NCBI GenBank assembly: GCA_029747585.1
Contig: JAPEVF010000309.1
Location: 1 to 48,302, forward strand
DNA from: Pleurotus djamor
Taxonomy: Eukaryota > Basidiomycota > Agaricomycetes > Agaricales > Pleurotaceae
Direction of reading: 5' to 3'
Length of the DNA: 48,302 bases
The translations under genes and the position numbers were made by a program. The notes under the pieces are model-generated. The model saw only the letters and a list, made by a program, of their open reading frames with translations. It was not told the DNA's origin and did no database searches. Shown here piece by piece: positions 22,692-33,028 of this stretch; positions within the stretch are counted from its first letter, which is position 1; every line of letters begins with the position of its first letter.

Positions 22692-23882
22692 ATGGCCTCC
22701 AACGGTGTACTCTCCTCGGGAGCGCAACAAGCCGAGAGGCGTTTATCCTGCCAGACGACGTACNAAAAAAACTTTTAACGGTCGGCGGCGACTGAACAAC
22801 TTATCCGAAGTGGATTTTTCGTTGGACACCATACGCTACCGATTGTCAAGTCACTATGCCACACCCCCTTACACGAACACGACGGAATATCGCCTTTTAA
22901 ATGGATGTGAGTGGTCGGGTCGGTTCATTGGAATGATTCTAGGAAGGGAAGCTGGCACAAACGTTGGCGCATATGCACCTTATGTGAGTAGCACAATTGT
23001 TCTAGCCCTCAGTCATGTACTTACCCTTGCCCCGCTTCCACCTCCATGTCGACCTGCGTTACATCAACTTCCGACAGCATGATATGCCATTGACTTTCTC
23101 GAACGAGTATTGTGATGCCTTTGCATTGGGGAGTCCGAGTCCGGAAGATTACCCATTGTTTCATTCGTACTGGTTGGAACAACAGCGCGCAATTAAAGGG
23201 CTACTCCGATTGGAACAGGCAGATACCAGTAATCAAGTCATTCCGGTAAATGTTTATTATGAGTTTGCTTTGCAAAATTTGAAATACCTGATGTTCGACA
23301 TGAGTAGGTCTCTCAGTGTCACGGCTTCCATGGAAGTCTGCCCCAAGACGTTATTATCAAAGCTAAGTTGCCTTCGAAATATTGCGTAGGTGCTCCTTCA
23401 TGATGTTTGTGCTGTATTAACAAGGAGGGCGAGTTAGTCATGGTATCCAAGCGGCAGGCTTGCAACCAGGAAAACAACGGGTAGGTTGCAACAAGCGTTC
23501 GTTGGTTGTACCTAAATGATCTGATGTGCGCGACAGACGTTGATGAAGATACCGTATACAAGACTACCGTCCTCCCTGATATTGACGAGGCGGATTGGGC
23601 AATAGCAGCAGCCGTGCGTCAACAAAATTGTTACGACATTAATGGGAGTCTTGTGCGCCCGTGGAAGATGTACGAGCGATTCAGACCAGGCACGATTGTC
23701 GAATGCGAGGGAAGTGTTCGCCATGAGGACCGCACGTTTCAGGTTCGGTCAGCTCTTCGCCGTTTTTTTTATCTCGCTGATATGCCCTCGCCTAGACATG
23801 CGCGTTTGGAGTGACAAGCATGACTGTGATAGGTCTGGCCGAGTGGTCGGAGAACGCTTATGAAAACGACCTACTTGCTTAA
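22692..23882 (+). CDS. Helitron cargo: hypothetical protein with SSB-like C-terminal segment
   Basis: ATG at 22692 (MASNGVLSSGAQQAERRLSC). The N at 22764 acts as an extra base; without it the frame continues (KKTFNGRRRLNNLSEVDFSL) to a donor at 22984. Later exons are about 23078-23245, one around 23470-23744, and 23797-23882 ending TAA. The middle contains YCDAFALGSPSPEDYPLFHS. The third exon has DIDEADWAIAAAVRQQ and RPWKMYERFRPGTIVECEGS, followed across an intron by TCAFGVTSMTVI. The pattern PGTIVECEGSVRHEDRTFQ resembles PGSLVDVRFSLRHY in the gene at 18691, suggesting that both proteins share a small beta-barrel domain. The exon between 23246 and 23500 is uncertain. I recognise no named family. 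The boundary of this gene with the short ORF at 23952 is also unclear. Confidence 0.45.
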
Positions 23883-23951
23883 TTAGTATTACTATCCGAC
23901 GTAGAATGATTTAAGTAGCGGGGAGAGAGGACAACCTGTTTGTTACGAAAC

Positions 23952-24179
23952 ATGCCTTCCTTTCCATGCTTATGTGCTGGTCAACCAAACCTCCCCGCAA
24001 TAACCCTCCAACGTGACGAAGGGCTGTGGATTCTTGTTAAACACCGCAACGCAGGCCAAGATGTAGATTGTGAGGCATGGGTTGTCTCGTTTGAAAAGCA
24101 AGGGCGCGGGCCAATACACGTCTTCCTCTCAAAATTGGAGTCGGGTTCGTTGAAGTATGACTCGCAACTAAGCCGTTGA
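23952..24179 (+). CDS. Short hypothetical ORF (75 aa)
   Basis: ATG at 23952 to TGA at 24177-24179. The sequence (LPAITLQRDEGLWILVKHRN, then CEAWVVSFEKQGRGPIHVF) has a beta-strand-like pattern and ordinary codon composition. It lies 70 bp after the preceding stop. It could be a small gene or a decayed exon. No family recognised. Confidence 0.28.
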   Translation: MPSFPCLCAGQPNLPAITLQRDEGLWILVKHRNAGQDVDCEAWVVSFEKQGRGPIHVFLSKLESGSLKYDSQLSR

Positions 24180-24479
24180 CCCATGAAAATTTACTAGGCA
24201 TATCCCACCACAGCTAGACAAGAGTATATGGCATATCCCATCGCAGCTAGACGAGAGCATATCAGTGTCAGAGGTGAGCGGATGAATGCCATGTGTGGTG
24301 AAATACTTAAAAGTAGAATCTAGGATAGTGGAGCAACCCACGTCTCTAGCCGCTCTAAGTAGAAGCACAAACTTGTCGAACATAATCCCATACTGATTTC
24401 ACAATTCTCTGTCTATTTGTTACCCTTGAGAAGTTCTCATATTTCAAAATGCAAAATGGTACCTCGTAGTAAAGGAAGG

Positions 24480-26042
24480 CTACACGGTTCGGTACATGGC
24501 AATCCCATCCTTCCAAATTGTCTGCTTTTCCTCTTCGGTCGGTGGCGGAACCTCCTTGGCCATACGAAAACCGTCGTGTACCCAATGGAAGATCTCTGCA
24601 GCTGTGTATTGGGTCACAGAGTAGCGAGTTTCGTCTTCAGCAATGGGCGTGTTGGAATGATGTAGTGCTGCCGATGGGATGAGGATGGTGGCCCCAGGAG
24701 GGAATTCGATAACCAAGCCTAAATCCCAGAGGATAAGGTGCCCACCCCTTCGATAGTTGTACTCCCCGAGCGCAGTTATTGCGCACCATCCCCAGGAAAG
24801 ATTCATGGAATCCTTGTGTTTCTTGCACACCGTCCGCGGACCAAAGTTTACAGTTATCGAAGCAAAATCACTGCTTGGGAAGTTACGGTGGAGGTTGGGG
24901 TTGTGATTGATGACAGCGTTAAGGTTTGAACGAAAGTAAGTTCCAAGTATGGGGGCGTGTAGATGGAGTAGAGAGCTCTGGTATCCAGCGATTCGGCGCA
25001 TGTTCTCGTTCTTCAGCAAATCGTCAAGCACCTGGGCGTTGGCTGAGGTAGTTGCATGCCTGAGAGTGGCGTCCGCACTCCCGGGACCACGAGTGATGCC
25101 AATAGCAAGAGCAGGGAATGTTCCACGCTTATGATCGAGATCGCTCTTATTGAACGAATAAGACTGTCGAGCTCGACATATCGCGCGCTCGCATCCTTTA
25201 ATAGCACTTTGCCAGTCGGCGGCGGAGGAGCCGTTTCGACTGGATTTGCCAGGGCCACCAGTTATGACGCCAAACACGCGACCTTGACTATCCACCAGGA
25301 GAGACGTTCCACTGTCATTGCGTCAGTAATCGAATGACTGTTGTTTCATGGAAAACAAACTCACTTGCCCGCTTCATCCCACTGCAGAAGACGGAAATGA
25401 GAGGGCACCGAGGATGGTCCAGAGTTTTTATCTTCGGGCTTAGACCCACGCCATGAAGTCGAAAGACGAGCAAATTCACTCGTGTTACACGTCGGCAGCC
25501 CCACGATTGACGCCTGTGACACATATTTCTGCGCGCACGCCTTGGTAGTCGTGTCGGTTTTGACTTGCTCTTCTGCTCTGTGCAGGGCACGGAGAACACG
25601 GGACACCTGTCTTTTTCGGAACTGTTTCTTCTGTTTCCTAGAGGGCGTTGAATCAACGAGGGGATCATCAGACAACTTTGTGTCTAACGATTCCGAAGTT
25701 GTCGATTCTACTGACGATGCACGCATATTAGCTGTAAGCGTGCGCGCTTTCGGACATCCCTCGTTCGAAAATTGTTCAGAATACGCAGGCGTTTGGAAAG
25801 TAGGTGTCTCGTCATTGGCGCGGGGAGGGTCGTCAGGGGGCAAAAGTGACTCGAAATCGAGCGCCACGGAAATGCAACGAGGTTGAGCCGTTTCGAAGGC
25901 TGTGACTGAGGAGACTGGTTGAGAGTGTAAACGGGGTTTTTAAAGAGGGTCGCAGATGCTTACCTCCTTGTTTGTGTGCACGGATGGCGTTTCCATGTTG
26001 TGGACGGTCGGCACTCGATCGGGACTCTGCACCAATCTCCAT
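24480..26042 (-). CDS. Helitron cargo: TET/JBP-family 2OG-Fe(II) dioxygenase (483 aa)
   Basis: Three exons 26042-25964, 25905-25365 and 25311-24480 sum to 1,452 nt. ATG at 26042 (MEIGAESRSSADRPQHGNAI). The N-terminal 200 residues are low-complexity with a basic stretch (SRKQKKQFRKRQ). The catalytic double-stranded beta helix begins near residue 350: TVNFGPRTVCKKHKDSMNLS supplies the HxD iron ligands (HKD, about 372). GWCAITALGEYNYRRGGHLI and LVIEFPPGATILIPSAALHH follow, with the distal His in HHSN (about 426) and the 2-oxoglutarate-binding Arg in ETRYSVTQY (about 436). This arrangement is that of the TET/JBP-like proteins expanded in agaricomycetes, which oxidise 5-methylcytosine or thymine in DNA and are known to travel with KDZ DNA transposons. 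All catalytic residues appear intact. It is transcribed towards the nucleotidyltransferase-like genes. Presence inside a Helitron suggests a role in countering DNA methylation of the element; this is inference. Confidence 0.78.
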
Positions 26043-26892
26043 TAATTTTTTTGGTACACAGAGAGAAGAACGACGCACCCGTAGAATACGGGAAAGAGGA
26101 TTTCTGCTTCGTATCAACCATATTCGAACCTGCGGTTGGAGGCGCTAGGGAGAAGAGAGGGTGAGCGCATGTAGGGATTGATCATGGGGGCAATGGCCTA
26201 CAGGTTCCGTTGCGAGCATCACAATCATCATTACGGTTGAGTGGTTTCAAAAAATTACCGGTGTAAGATTCTATAGAGGTTCATGAGTTTGCGTAAATTG
26301 GCGGCACACGAGACGGTCACCCAAAGCGCCCCTATCGCTCCGATGGCAGTCGCTGAGACGCACGCGTTTGGCGCATCGAGCCAAGGCTATAACGGTCTTT
26401 AAGTGAGGAAGGACGGCGGCGTCGGAAGCAACCACATACTTGAGTCAGGGAAAGCGGAACGTTTCCCCATGGATCAGTGACGGAAACGAGGAGAAAGACA
26501 CAGACGCGAAGTGCGAAATTCGATGCGCAGCCCCAAATAGTCGGCGCCACGTACTTTCGAACCCAACACACGCGAATGAGATTCAGAGGGAGCGAGAGGA
26601 GACGCGACCGAGAGGATTGATGGGTCGTGTGCTGACAAATGTGGACCCACAGGATGTGCATCAACAAAAGCGCGATTTAGGAGAATAAAGGGGATGATTG
26701 TTGTCAGTCAGCTGACCGCAGCAACTGGATCCCCGTGTATGGCACTGGACCAAATCGGACGCGTTTACTTTATTATTTGTCCAAATGCAATTTTGATTTT
26801 ATCCACGCGATACCTGCGGATTGTAGTGAATATGGACTGGAGTGAACCAGGGACAAGCAGTTTGATATCTATTTTATCGCAACACCTTCAAG
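26043..26892. other. Spacer inside the Helitron
   Basis: About 0.85 kb upstream of the TET-like gene. Overlapping ORFs on both strands around 26332-26690 are short and unsupported. It probably contains the TET-like promoter. Confidence 0.35.
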
Positions 26893-27502
26893 TCAACTCA
26901 AGTCCCACTGATCCAAACCTAGGTGACCGGAATACGGGGCCACGATGATAGGCTCTTCAGCGTTAGCATGCTCGATACTGTTGGCAAATTCCAAGGCTTG
27001 CCGCAAATCGTCTTGATTCTTGATACCGCGGATACAGTCGCACAAGGACTGAATGTTGTCGTGAAGGTCGTTGATGCGGAATTGCATGGTTTGGATGTGG
27101 GAATAGTAGACTCGTTGCACGTAGCGCAGATTGTGCTGATAAACGGACGAGCCTATGAGAAAACGAGTCGACTGTGGTAAGAACGAGGTTGGGCCGTCGG
27201 TAGCGACCATACCTGAGCCATCCTCCATTTCTCCCAAGGCGTCAATCTGAGAGTAACCACCGATACGAAACCTAGGCCTAGAGCCGCCTGCATCCAAGAC
27301 GTTTGATATGAGTGATTAAATCATATTTGTCTATCATGGAAGGTGAAATTGAAATTTACTCACTGTCCGAAGCGGCGATGCCCTGGTACAAACGGGCCTG
27401 GGGAGCTGAGGTAGGCAACAAGCGGGAAAGAACCAGGCAGAAGTAGTGAAAGGCTGATATTAGCCAAGTTTGAATAGCATTGGAAGGACGAGAGAGACGC
27501 AT
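26893..27502 (-). CDS. Helitron cargo: hypothetical protein (177 aa)
   Basis: Two exons, 27502-27364 and 27287-26893, joined by a 76-bp intron with GTGAGT and GCAG; total 534 nt in frame. The ATG at 27502 (MRLSRPSNAIQTWLISAF) starts with a short basic and hydrophobic segment (LISAFHYFCLVLSRLL) that could be a signal anchor. The second exon encodes a helical region (YVQRVYYSHIQTMQFRINDL, then CIRGIKNQDDLRQALEF) likely to form a coiled coil. It is the last gene before the Helitron 3' end and points away from it. No family recognised; it might be a captured host gene. Confidence 0.45.
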
Positions 27503-27699
27503 GATAATAGATACGCTTGCGACGCGTTGAGAATGCTGGGGATGATGCGGGGATGTTGATCGATGGGGAAGAAGAAAAATCAAAAGCGCTCCCACGCCTA
27601 GAAAGAGTCTAGACTGGCTGGACTTAGAGTACGGAACGGCTACGTCCGACCGGAAGATTAGTCAGCCGGTGCGTCCAGCGGTCCTACTAGTACTGATTC

Positions 27700-27741
27700 C
27701 TGAAGCAAGGTGACCCCCTGGCGCTTGCCAGCGCCGCCTAG
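27700..27741 (+). repeat. Helitron 3' terminus: inverted repeat, hairpin, CTAG
   Basis: CTGAAGCAAGGTGA (27700-27713) is the exact reverse complement of the first 14 bases of the element. It is followed by a C run, the hairpin GGCGCT/AGCGCC (27720-27735, loop TGCC), two bases and CTAG. The hairpin is closer to CTAG than the roughly ten bases usual in plant and animal Helitrons. The subterminal hairpin is thought to act as the rolling-circle replication stop signal. Confidence 0.82.
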
Positions 27742-28831
27742 TGCGAAAAACACGAAGTCATTTTCACCGACAATTGGCAGGTAGTCAGCTCACCTAAAGA
27801 CGCAGCTGAAAAGAGGCAGATGGGTCTTGAGTTTGGTAAACGAGCATAAGGCGCAGACGGACCAAACCGCAGAACCGTAAGGAAGGCCTAAAATGAAGCT
27901 CAATATCTTTATCCGCGCGACCGGAATGTGAGACGTACGAGGAGACCAGTTATATATTGGCAGTGTTGGCTCACTAGTGTAGTCTCAGGACGTCAGCGGG
28001 GGAAGAGACGCGGAACCCGTGTATAGGTAGTGAGCCTCACTGATCCATATGCGGTAGGTGAAAGTGCTACAGGAAGAATTAAGCGAGGCTGTCTGAAAGA
28101 GAGAAACCCAGACAAACCTTTGAACTACGAGGACCGTTAAAGTCTACCAATCAACTGAGTTACGCTGGGTGAACATCCATTAAGACGGAGAGAAATCACC
28201 GAGCAGTAAACATACGCCTGAAGTGGTTGCGTACGCGTCAAAGCGGGATTATGAATGTATTGGTACGGACCATCAAACCTCTGAGGGGAGATTGGATCAA
28301 ACAAGGGAAAAGGCCTACGAAACTAGCGTACTGACCGACCAAGTTTCAGATCAAGCACGCGAATGTGCATGTAGCCTTGATAGGCACCTGCTGCGAAACC
28401 GCCTGTTTGGATCCCATCCAATAGCCTGAGGACTGAGGATAGTAACCCGAGATCGTTGACTTGGAGGGACATTGTAACACACAGGAGAACAAAAACCTAG
28501 AAGCAGGGTATTAAGGGCCGACCGATCAGCGGGCGCGCACAGAGGACTGACCAGAAGCTTGAAGAAAATTCGGTCGTTCAAGAAAGAGCGAAAGTACCAG
28601 ACTGTTTGCCCTACAAATATACCATACAATCTGAAGGGCCAGGTCTTAGTTTATTCCAGAGAAGAGGATAGCGATCACGAACATGCATCCCAGCGTGGTT
28701 CCTGAGAAGGGCACTTTGAGACACACAAATACGGGCAAGACCACTCGCCATGAATATCAATCCGACTCACCAATCAAGAGCGGTGATCCAAGGTGCGTCA
28801 ACAAAGAAACAACGACAGGTAAGGCGGACAT
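27742..28831 (-). pseudogene. DUF6534-type membrane protein copy 2, 5' half (split by Helitron)
   Basis: Upstream exons of the gene completed at 11511-12200. Start codon at 28831 (MSALPVVVSLLTHLGSPLLI), then the microexon GTTLGCM, LYGIFVGQTVWYFRSFLNDR, LLDGIQTGGFAAGAYQGYMH, an exon ending FTYRIWI, SQHCQYITGLL and a segment beginning GLPYGSAVWS that ends at a GTGAGC donor near 27796. The next intron runs into the Helitron end at 27742. Exon order, sizes and splice positions match copy 1 (1879-3698). Separated from its 3' exons by 15.5 kb, the gene is probably not expressed as a full protein. The predicted role is that of an uncharacterised multi-pass membrane protein. Confidence 0.72.
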
Positions 28832-30287
28832 GGAAACGTTCGGATAGTTTGGGGTCCAGCACAGCGCAGAGTCTAAATATTCTTTGAAAAGCGACCATAC
28901 CGCCAGCGTCAGTCACGCCACAAACCAAACGGGACGGAGTAACTCCCAATTTGTAAAACCATGTGTTTGGGGAAATGCAAGCTGAGCCTAACAGGTAGTC
29001 GAGCCTAGGGTGTCAGCAAAGTCACCATCATTTATAACAAGACGAGACGCCATGTATGATCCCGTAAACATTTCTCCAAGACGGGAGTCGGGTTGATCAT
29101 CAAGTCAATGACTGCCATTAATAGCCACTCGAAGTTGCATTTTATACCCAAGCGGACGACAGGGGACGACGCTGAACTTTGATTTGGAAAAACCTCTAGG
29201 AAAAGAACACTGCGCGATATCGTTGTCGGACTTCAAGCCCCAAGCCGCACTCAGTGTCATAATCGCCTGAGAAAGCGCTTTGGTTGCTTGTTATTATTAA
29301 GGAAATTTTTCAAAACGCACCCGACGACAACGGGAAAACAAGATCTGCATAGAAGTTGATCACGATGGAATGATTTCAACGGTGACCAGGTGGGCCTTTT
29401 GAATACTGCAGAACAGAGTTGAGCTAGCCAGCATCGCCATAATATGCACAGCTCGCGACAACACGAAGAGGGTGATGGTAGTATGGTTAACCAGGAGAGA
29501 GCAAAGAGCACTTCGGAAGAAGAATCGCAAATTCTAAGGGACTCCGCCGCTGGTCCGAGAAGTAAGCCTCCAATGAAGAACATGCGCTACTCCGTATAAG
29601 GCTTTGAGGGTTCCGCATCATCGAAGGACGTTGCTACCGAGGAACCTGGGCCACAGCAGAATCCAACGAAGTTGGAGCTCGAGCGGTCAGGCTTTCAAGC
29701 CCAAAAGTTGAGCCACCCAGCTTCCCTTCACCTTCACTCCATCTTTCTCTTCTACCTATAAGCACATCAGCACACGACTCATTGAGCATTACTCGTGGCG
29801 CCGAGCGACTCCAGTGGTAGTTGGCTGTGGTCATGATGCTCCGCCCTAAAGCTGGAGTAGAACAGAGATTTGACAGAGAGAAGCAGGCTGGGCGGCGGTC
29901 CCAAAGAGTTTTTCTCATATCAATTATACAAGATTAGGCGTAGATATTGAAGCCGATGTTATGGAAATAGTAGAGTACAACGCGCGAGAAAACAAGTTGA
30001 AAACAAGTGGGAAGGAAAGCAAAAGGAAAGACGTCGGACTCCATCATGACCGACGCGCGTCTAATCAAGAGTCTCGTGATCCTACCTCCTAAGGGGCGCT
30101 TATATTAAAAGGGGCTACAGCGGAGCGAAAGTGTAATGCATTCTGTCGATCGCACTAGGGAGCTACGGTGCACATAGTCTAATAGTATGTCTTGTTATAT
30201 TATCGAGAAAGATGCAAATGAGTAGAATTACAATCCCATGCTTACACTGAAATAGACTTTTGCCGAATTGTAAAGTCCAACTCGTTT
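28832..30287. other. Gene-poor flank of the split membrane gene
   Basis: Contains a segment (about 29250-29580) with similarity to 3860-4200 upstream of copy 1, perhaps a degenerate membrane-protein relic, and otherwise unsupported ORFs. The last few hundred bases are the probable 3' region of the membrane gene to the right. Confidence 0.35.
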
Positions 30288-32254
30288 CTACCTAGCTAAG
30301 CCAACCCCATGATTTGACAGGCTTGGCGAATGAGGTGAGTTCCTGTGGGGTGGGTCATGAGGCCGAGGGGTCGCTGGTGTCGATTGGTCGAAGTCGGAAA
30401 GCAGAGGTGGATGAATGGGAGCAGAAGATTCCATTCTTCCAGGTAAAGATGACGATGCTGTCGTATGTGCAGGAGTAGGAACAGGTATTTCGGGGGGCGC
30501 AGTGTAGTCGTTATCGCCCTCATATGAGGAGGCATGACTTGTCGTCGAGTCAGCTGGCGATTGAATTCCAGGTGGCAAGGGTAGGTTGATAGGTATGGTT
30601 AGTGGCGAAGCTATTGCTTCCCCGAATGATGGTGGTGGAACTGAAGGTAAATCATCCGCAAGCAAAACCTCCGACATGGGTAGTGGTCTGATTGGAGGCG
30701 GAAAATCTGCGTAGTTGGGTGAGGCAGGCTGACTTGGTGGGCGTGCTGAGATCAATGGTGTGTACGGTGCCATGGCTTGCGATAATCCGTTCAAAGAGGT
30801 TGTCGAAGGAGTGCTGGGGATATAAGGGGGTGGAGCTGAAGGGACGCTTCCGGGGAAATACCTCGGGACGAAGGGGGCGGGTCCGACCATTCGAGGCGAA
30901 TCCTCGGACGCATCGGTGTGCAGGGACTCTTGGTCGAACTCACGTTCCATACGCTGGCGACGGGCTGACCGTCGGCGACGATAGTAGATGCTACCTGCGA
31001 GACACAAAGCGAATATGGCTAACACGCCAACGCTGCCCCCAACAGCACCTGCGAAAGTAGCGACGTTGTGACGTCGATTAGACCTGTCAAATAAACAGTG
31101 ATTAGAATCATGGCATTTTATCAGTGAGGCATTTAATCGCGAACATATGAAGGAAGGCTAAATGGTTTAAAATGGACACGAAGAGGCTTGGAAGCAGATA
31201 AGAAGATGATTTAGGGTGGGACGGGCGAACGTCTTCTAAAATGCGGGAGATCGCACGGAGAAATGTGATACCCACTGATCATTGTTTTGATCTGGACTGG
31301 ATTCAGATGCAAGGGGAGTAGGAGGGGAGGGATTCGATACGGAGGACGTTCCATCCACCTGCGATGTTTCGTCTGTAGTGACAGACCGAGTGTAGATTAA
31401 ATAATCGAAGAGAAATACCGAGTCCGGTCCAACATCCACACGAAGAGAGTGAGCTTCATCAGACAAGCCATCGGCGGCGAAGACGGTGACATTGGGCGTA
31501 AACCCGGAGGAAGAAGTGGACCCCTGGTGTTGGTATGTTTGGTCCAATAGCTTGCCGTCAATCGTGAAGGTGAGATTGACCGACGTTGGCATCGCGTTTG
31601 CCGTCGCTGGTCGGCCTTCTGGAATTATACAGTAAAGGTATACAGCGGAACCTAACAAACACATCACAAGTCAATGATTGGGTACTTTTGAGAGATGGAA
31701 TTAGGGCAATTGGGGGATAATTTACCGGTGAAATTAAACTGGAAAAATACTGGATCGTCAACAAATTCATCGTCGTCGGCGTCAAACCGAGAGGTAGCGA
31801 ACGGATTAAATGAATCCGTATCAGACTGCCTTCGCGTATGACCCGACCCCCCACCACCCTTATCATCACCAGCCTCATGGCCTCCGTGGTCATCGCCGGC
31901 TCCACCCCCTTGAGAAGTAGGGGAAGGTGTAGACACAGTCGACGAAACCGTCGAGATATGGGTTGAACTAGGGGTGGTGCTGGGAGAATCATCGTCATCA
32001 CTCGTCGGTATTATGTGAGTACCATCGTGGAAGGTCTGCTTGTACGCAATCTTGGGGTCCGGCTGCAAGCAAAATGGACATGGGACCGAGCTCGAATGCC
32101 AGGATGCGGCAGGTTGGTAGAGGATAGACACATCAGTATCATCCACGGTAAAATTCCGTCCTGCAGCATGAGCGCCCAAGCTCCCACTACACCAGTTGTA
32201 CAGGAGGATGAGAAAGGCAAAACTCGCTGGTCGTGTGTTCCTACACCCGCGCAT
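30288..32254 (-). CDS. Single-pass membrane protein with extracellular beta-rich domain (566 aa)
   Basis: Three exons 32254-31726, 31651-31276 and 31083-30288 sum to 1,701 nt. ATG at 32254 is followed by a signal peptide (ASFAFLILLYNWCSGSLGAH). The ectodomain has FTVDDTDVSILYQPAASW, a Ser/Thr/Gly-rich acidic linker, then VFFQFNFTGSAVYLYCIIP, LTFTIDGKLLD and SVFLFDYLIYTRSV, the pattern of a widespread agaricomycete family with a galactose-binding-like jelly-roll ectodomain. One transmembrane helix lies near residues 310-335 (GGSVGVLAIFALCLAGSIYY), followed by RRRRSARR as stop-transfer, and a 230-residue Pro/Ser-rich cytoplasmic tail with PPPYIP and PPSFGEA motifs. It is probably a plasma-membrane or wall-sensing protein; ligand and partners are unknown. 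It is divergent from VPS36 with a 774-bp spacer. Confidence 0.82.
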
Positions 32255-33028
32255 TCAGATTAGTTGAAAGTTGGATGATTGTGGCGTACGTCGGCGCACC
32301 TCATAGTGAGCCTCGGAGCTGAATTCTGGCCAGGAAATGCTGGCTAGCAGCAGCAGTGGATGGGTCGAGGTATGGAATGGACTCGATCTAGGCGACCGAG
32401 ATGCGGGCAAGCAGAAGATGGGCTTGCTGAAAAGCAGGCACTTATGAACCGGCGTGAGAGGTGCTTAAAGGGAGAGAGCAGGCCCTCTGTTCATTGGTCA
32501 GTCCATGGGATAGAGGCTTTCCACGCGTGCTGCTGTTGGCTACATTTTTCCGGGCCCAATACATCGCAGAAGCTTCGGGGTGACTTTTGGGTGACTTTCC
32601 AGGGAACCGGGACAAAGCCCCTGTCTTTCCCGAACTTAGCAAATCACGGCTATTACCGCACCGGTATCTAAATCTCCCAAGTGCTGTTCACCGCGCGCGG
32701 TGCCGGTGAACTTTCATTCTCTCTCTTCGATCCGCCACCATCCGTCGCTTTTGGTCGTGAACTCAGGAATTGTCGCAGAGCCTCCTCTTAGATTGAAAAG
32801 AGACTCGTTATCGCTGCCTGACTTTGGCCTGTGCAGTCACTTGGGAACTTGAGCTATATATACAACGTACCCTACTCCTGGATCTTTTTCGTGTGGTCGA
32901 CGCGGCATTCCCAATTTTAACTCCATCCATCACTCACGCCTGTACCGCCCAAGCCACCGTTTACCGTCCCCCTGGGCTACTCAGATTGCTGTTGCTGTTT
33001 TTGACGTCTGACCGTACATCCACCTCCC
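32255..33028. promoter_or_regulatory. Divergent intergenic region
   Basis: 774 bp between the membrane-protein gene (minus) and VPS36 (plus), so it holds both promoters. TATATATA-like sequence occurs near 32853-32861, roughly 170 bp before the VPS36 ATG. No other element seen. Confidence 0.4.

Larger units (their letters stand above)
12201..27741 (+). mobile_element. Helitron, 15.5 kb, with RepHel and cargo genes
   Basis: The left end begins TC (12201) directly after host A (12200). The right end is CTAG (27738-27741) directly before host T (27742), the canonical Helitron arrangement with insertion into an AT dinucleotide. A hairpin GGCGCT-TGCC-AGCGCC (27720-27735) stands just before CTAG. 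The host DUF6534-type gene resumes on the other side with no target-site duplication; comparison with the uninterrupted paralogue at 1879-3698 confirms both boundaries. The element contains a full RepHel transposase gene and at least five other genes. RepHel is transcribed opposite to the polarity given by the termini. A 14-bp inverted repeat links the ends. The near-intact RepHel and clean ends suggest a recent insertion. Confidence 0.88.

Noticed and set aside
11511..28831. Two independent truncated DUF6534 pseudogene copies
   Set aside because: The fragments cover complementary exons without overlap and both end at the Helitron borders, so one split gene explains them better.
31558..32220. 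Alternative minus-strand frames over the membrane-protein ectodomain
   Set aside because: The frame with signal peptide, ectodomain motifs and matching intron phases runs through the same bases.
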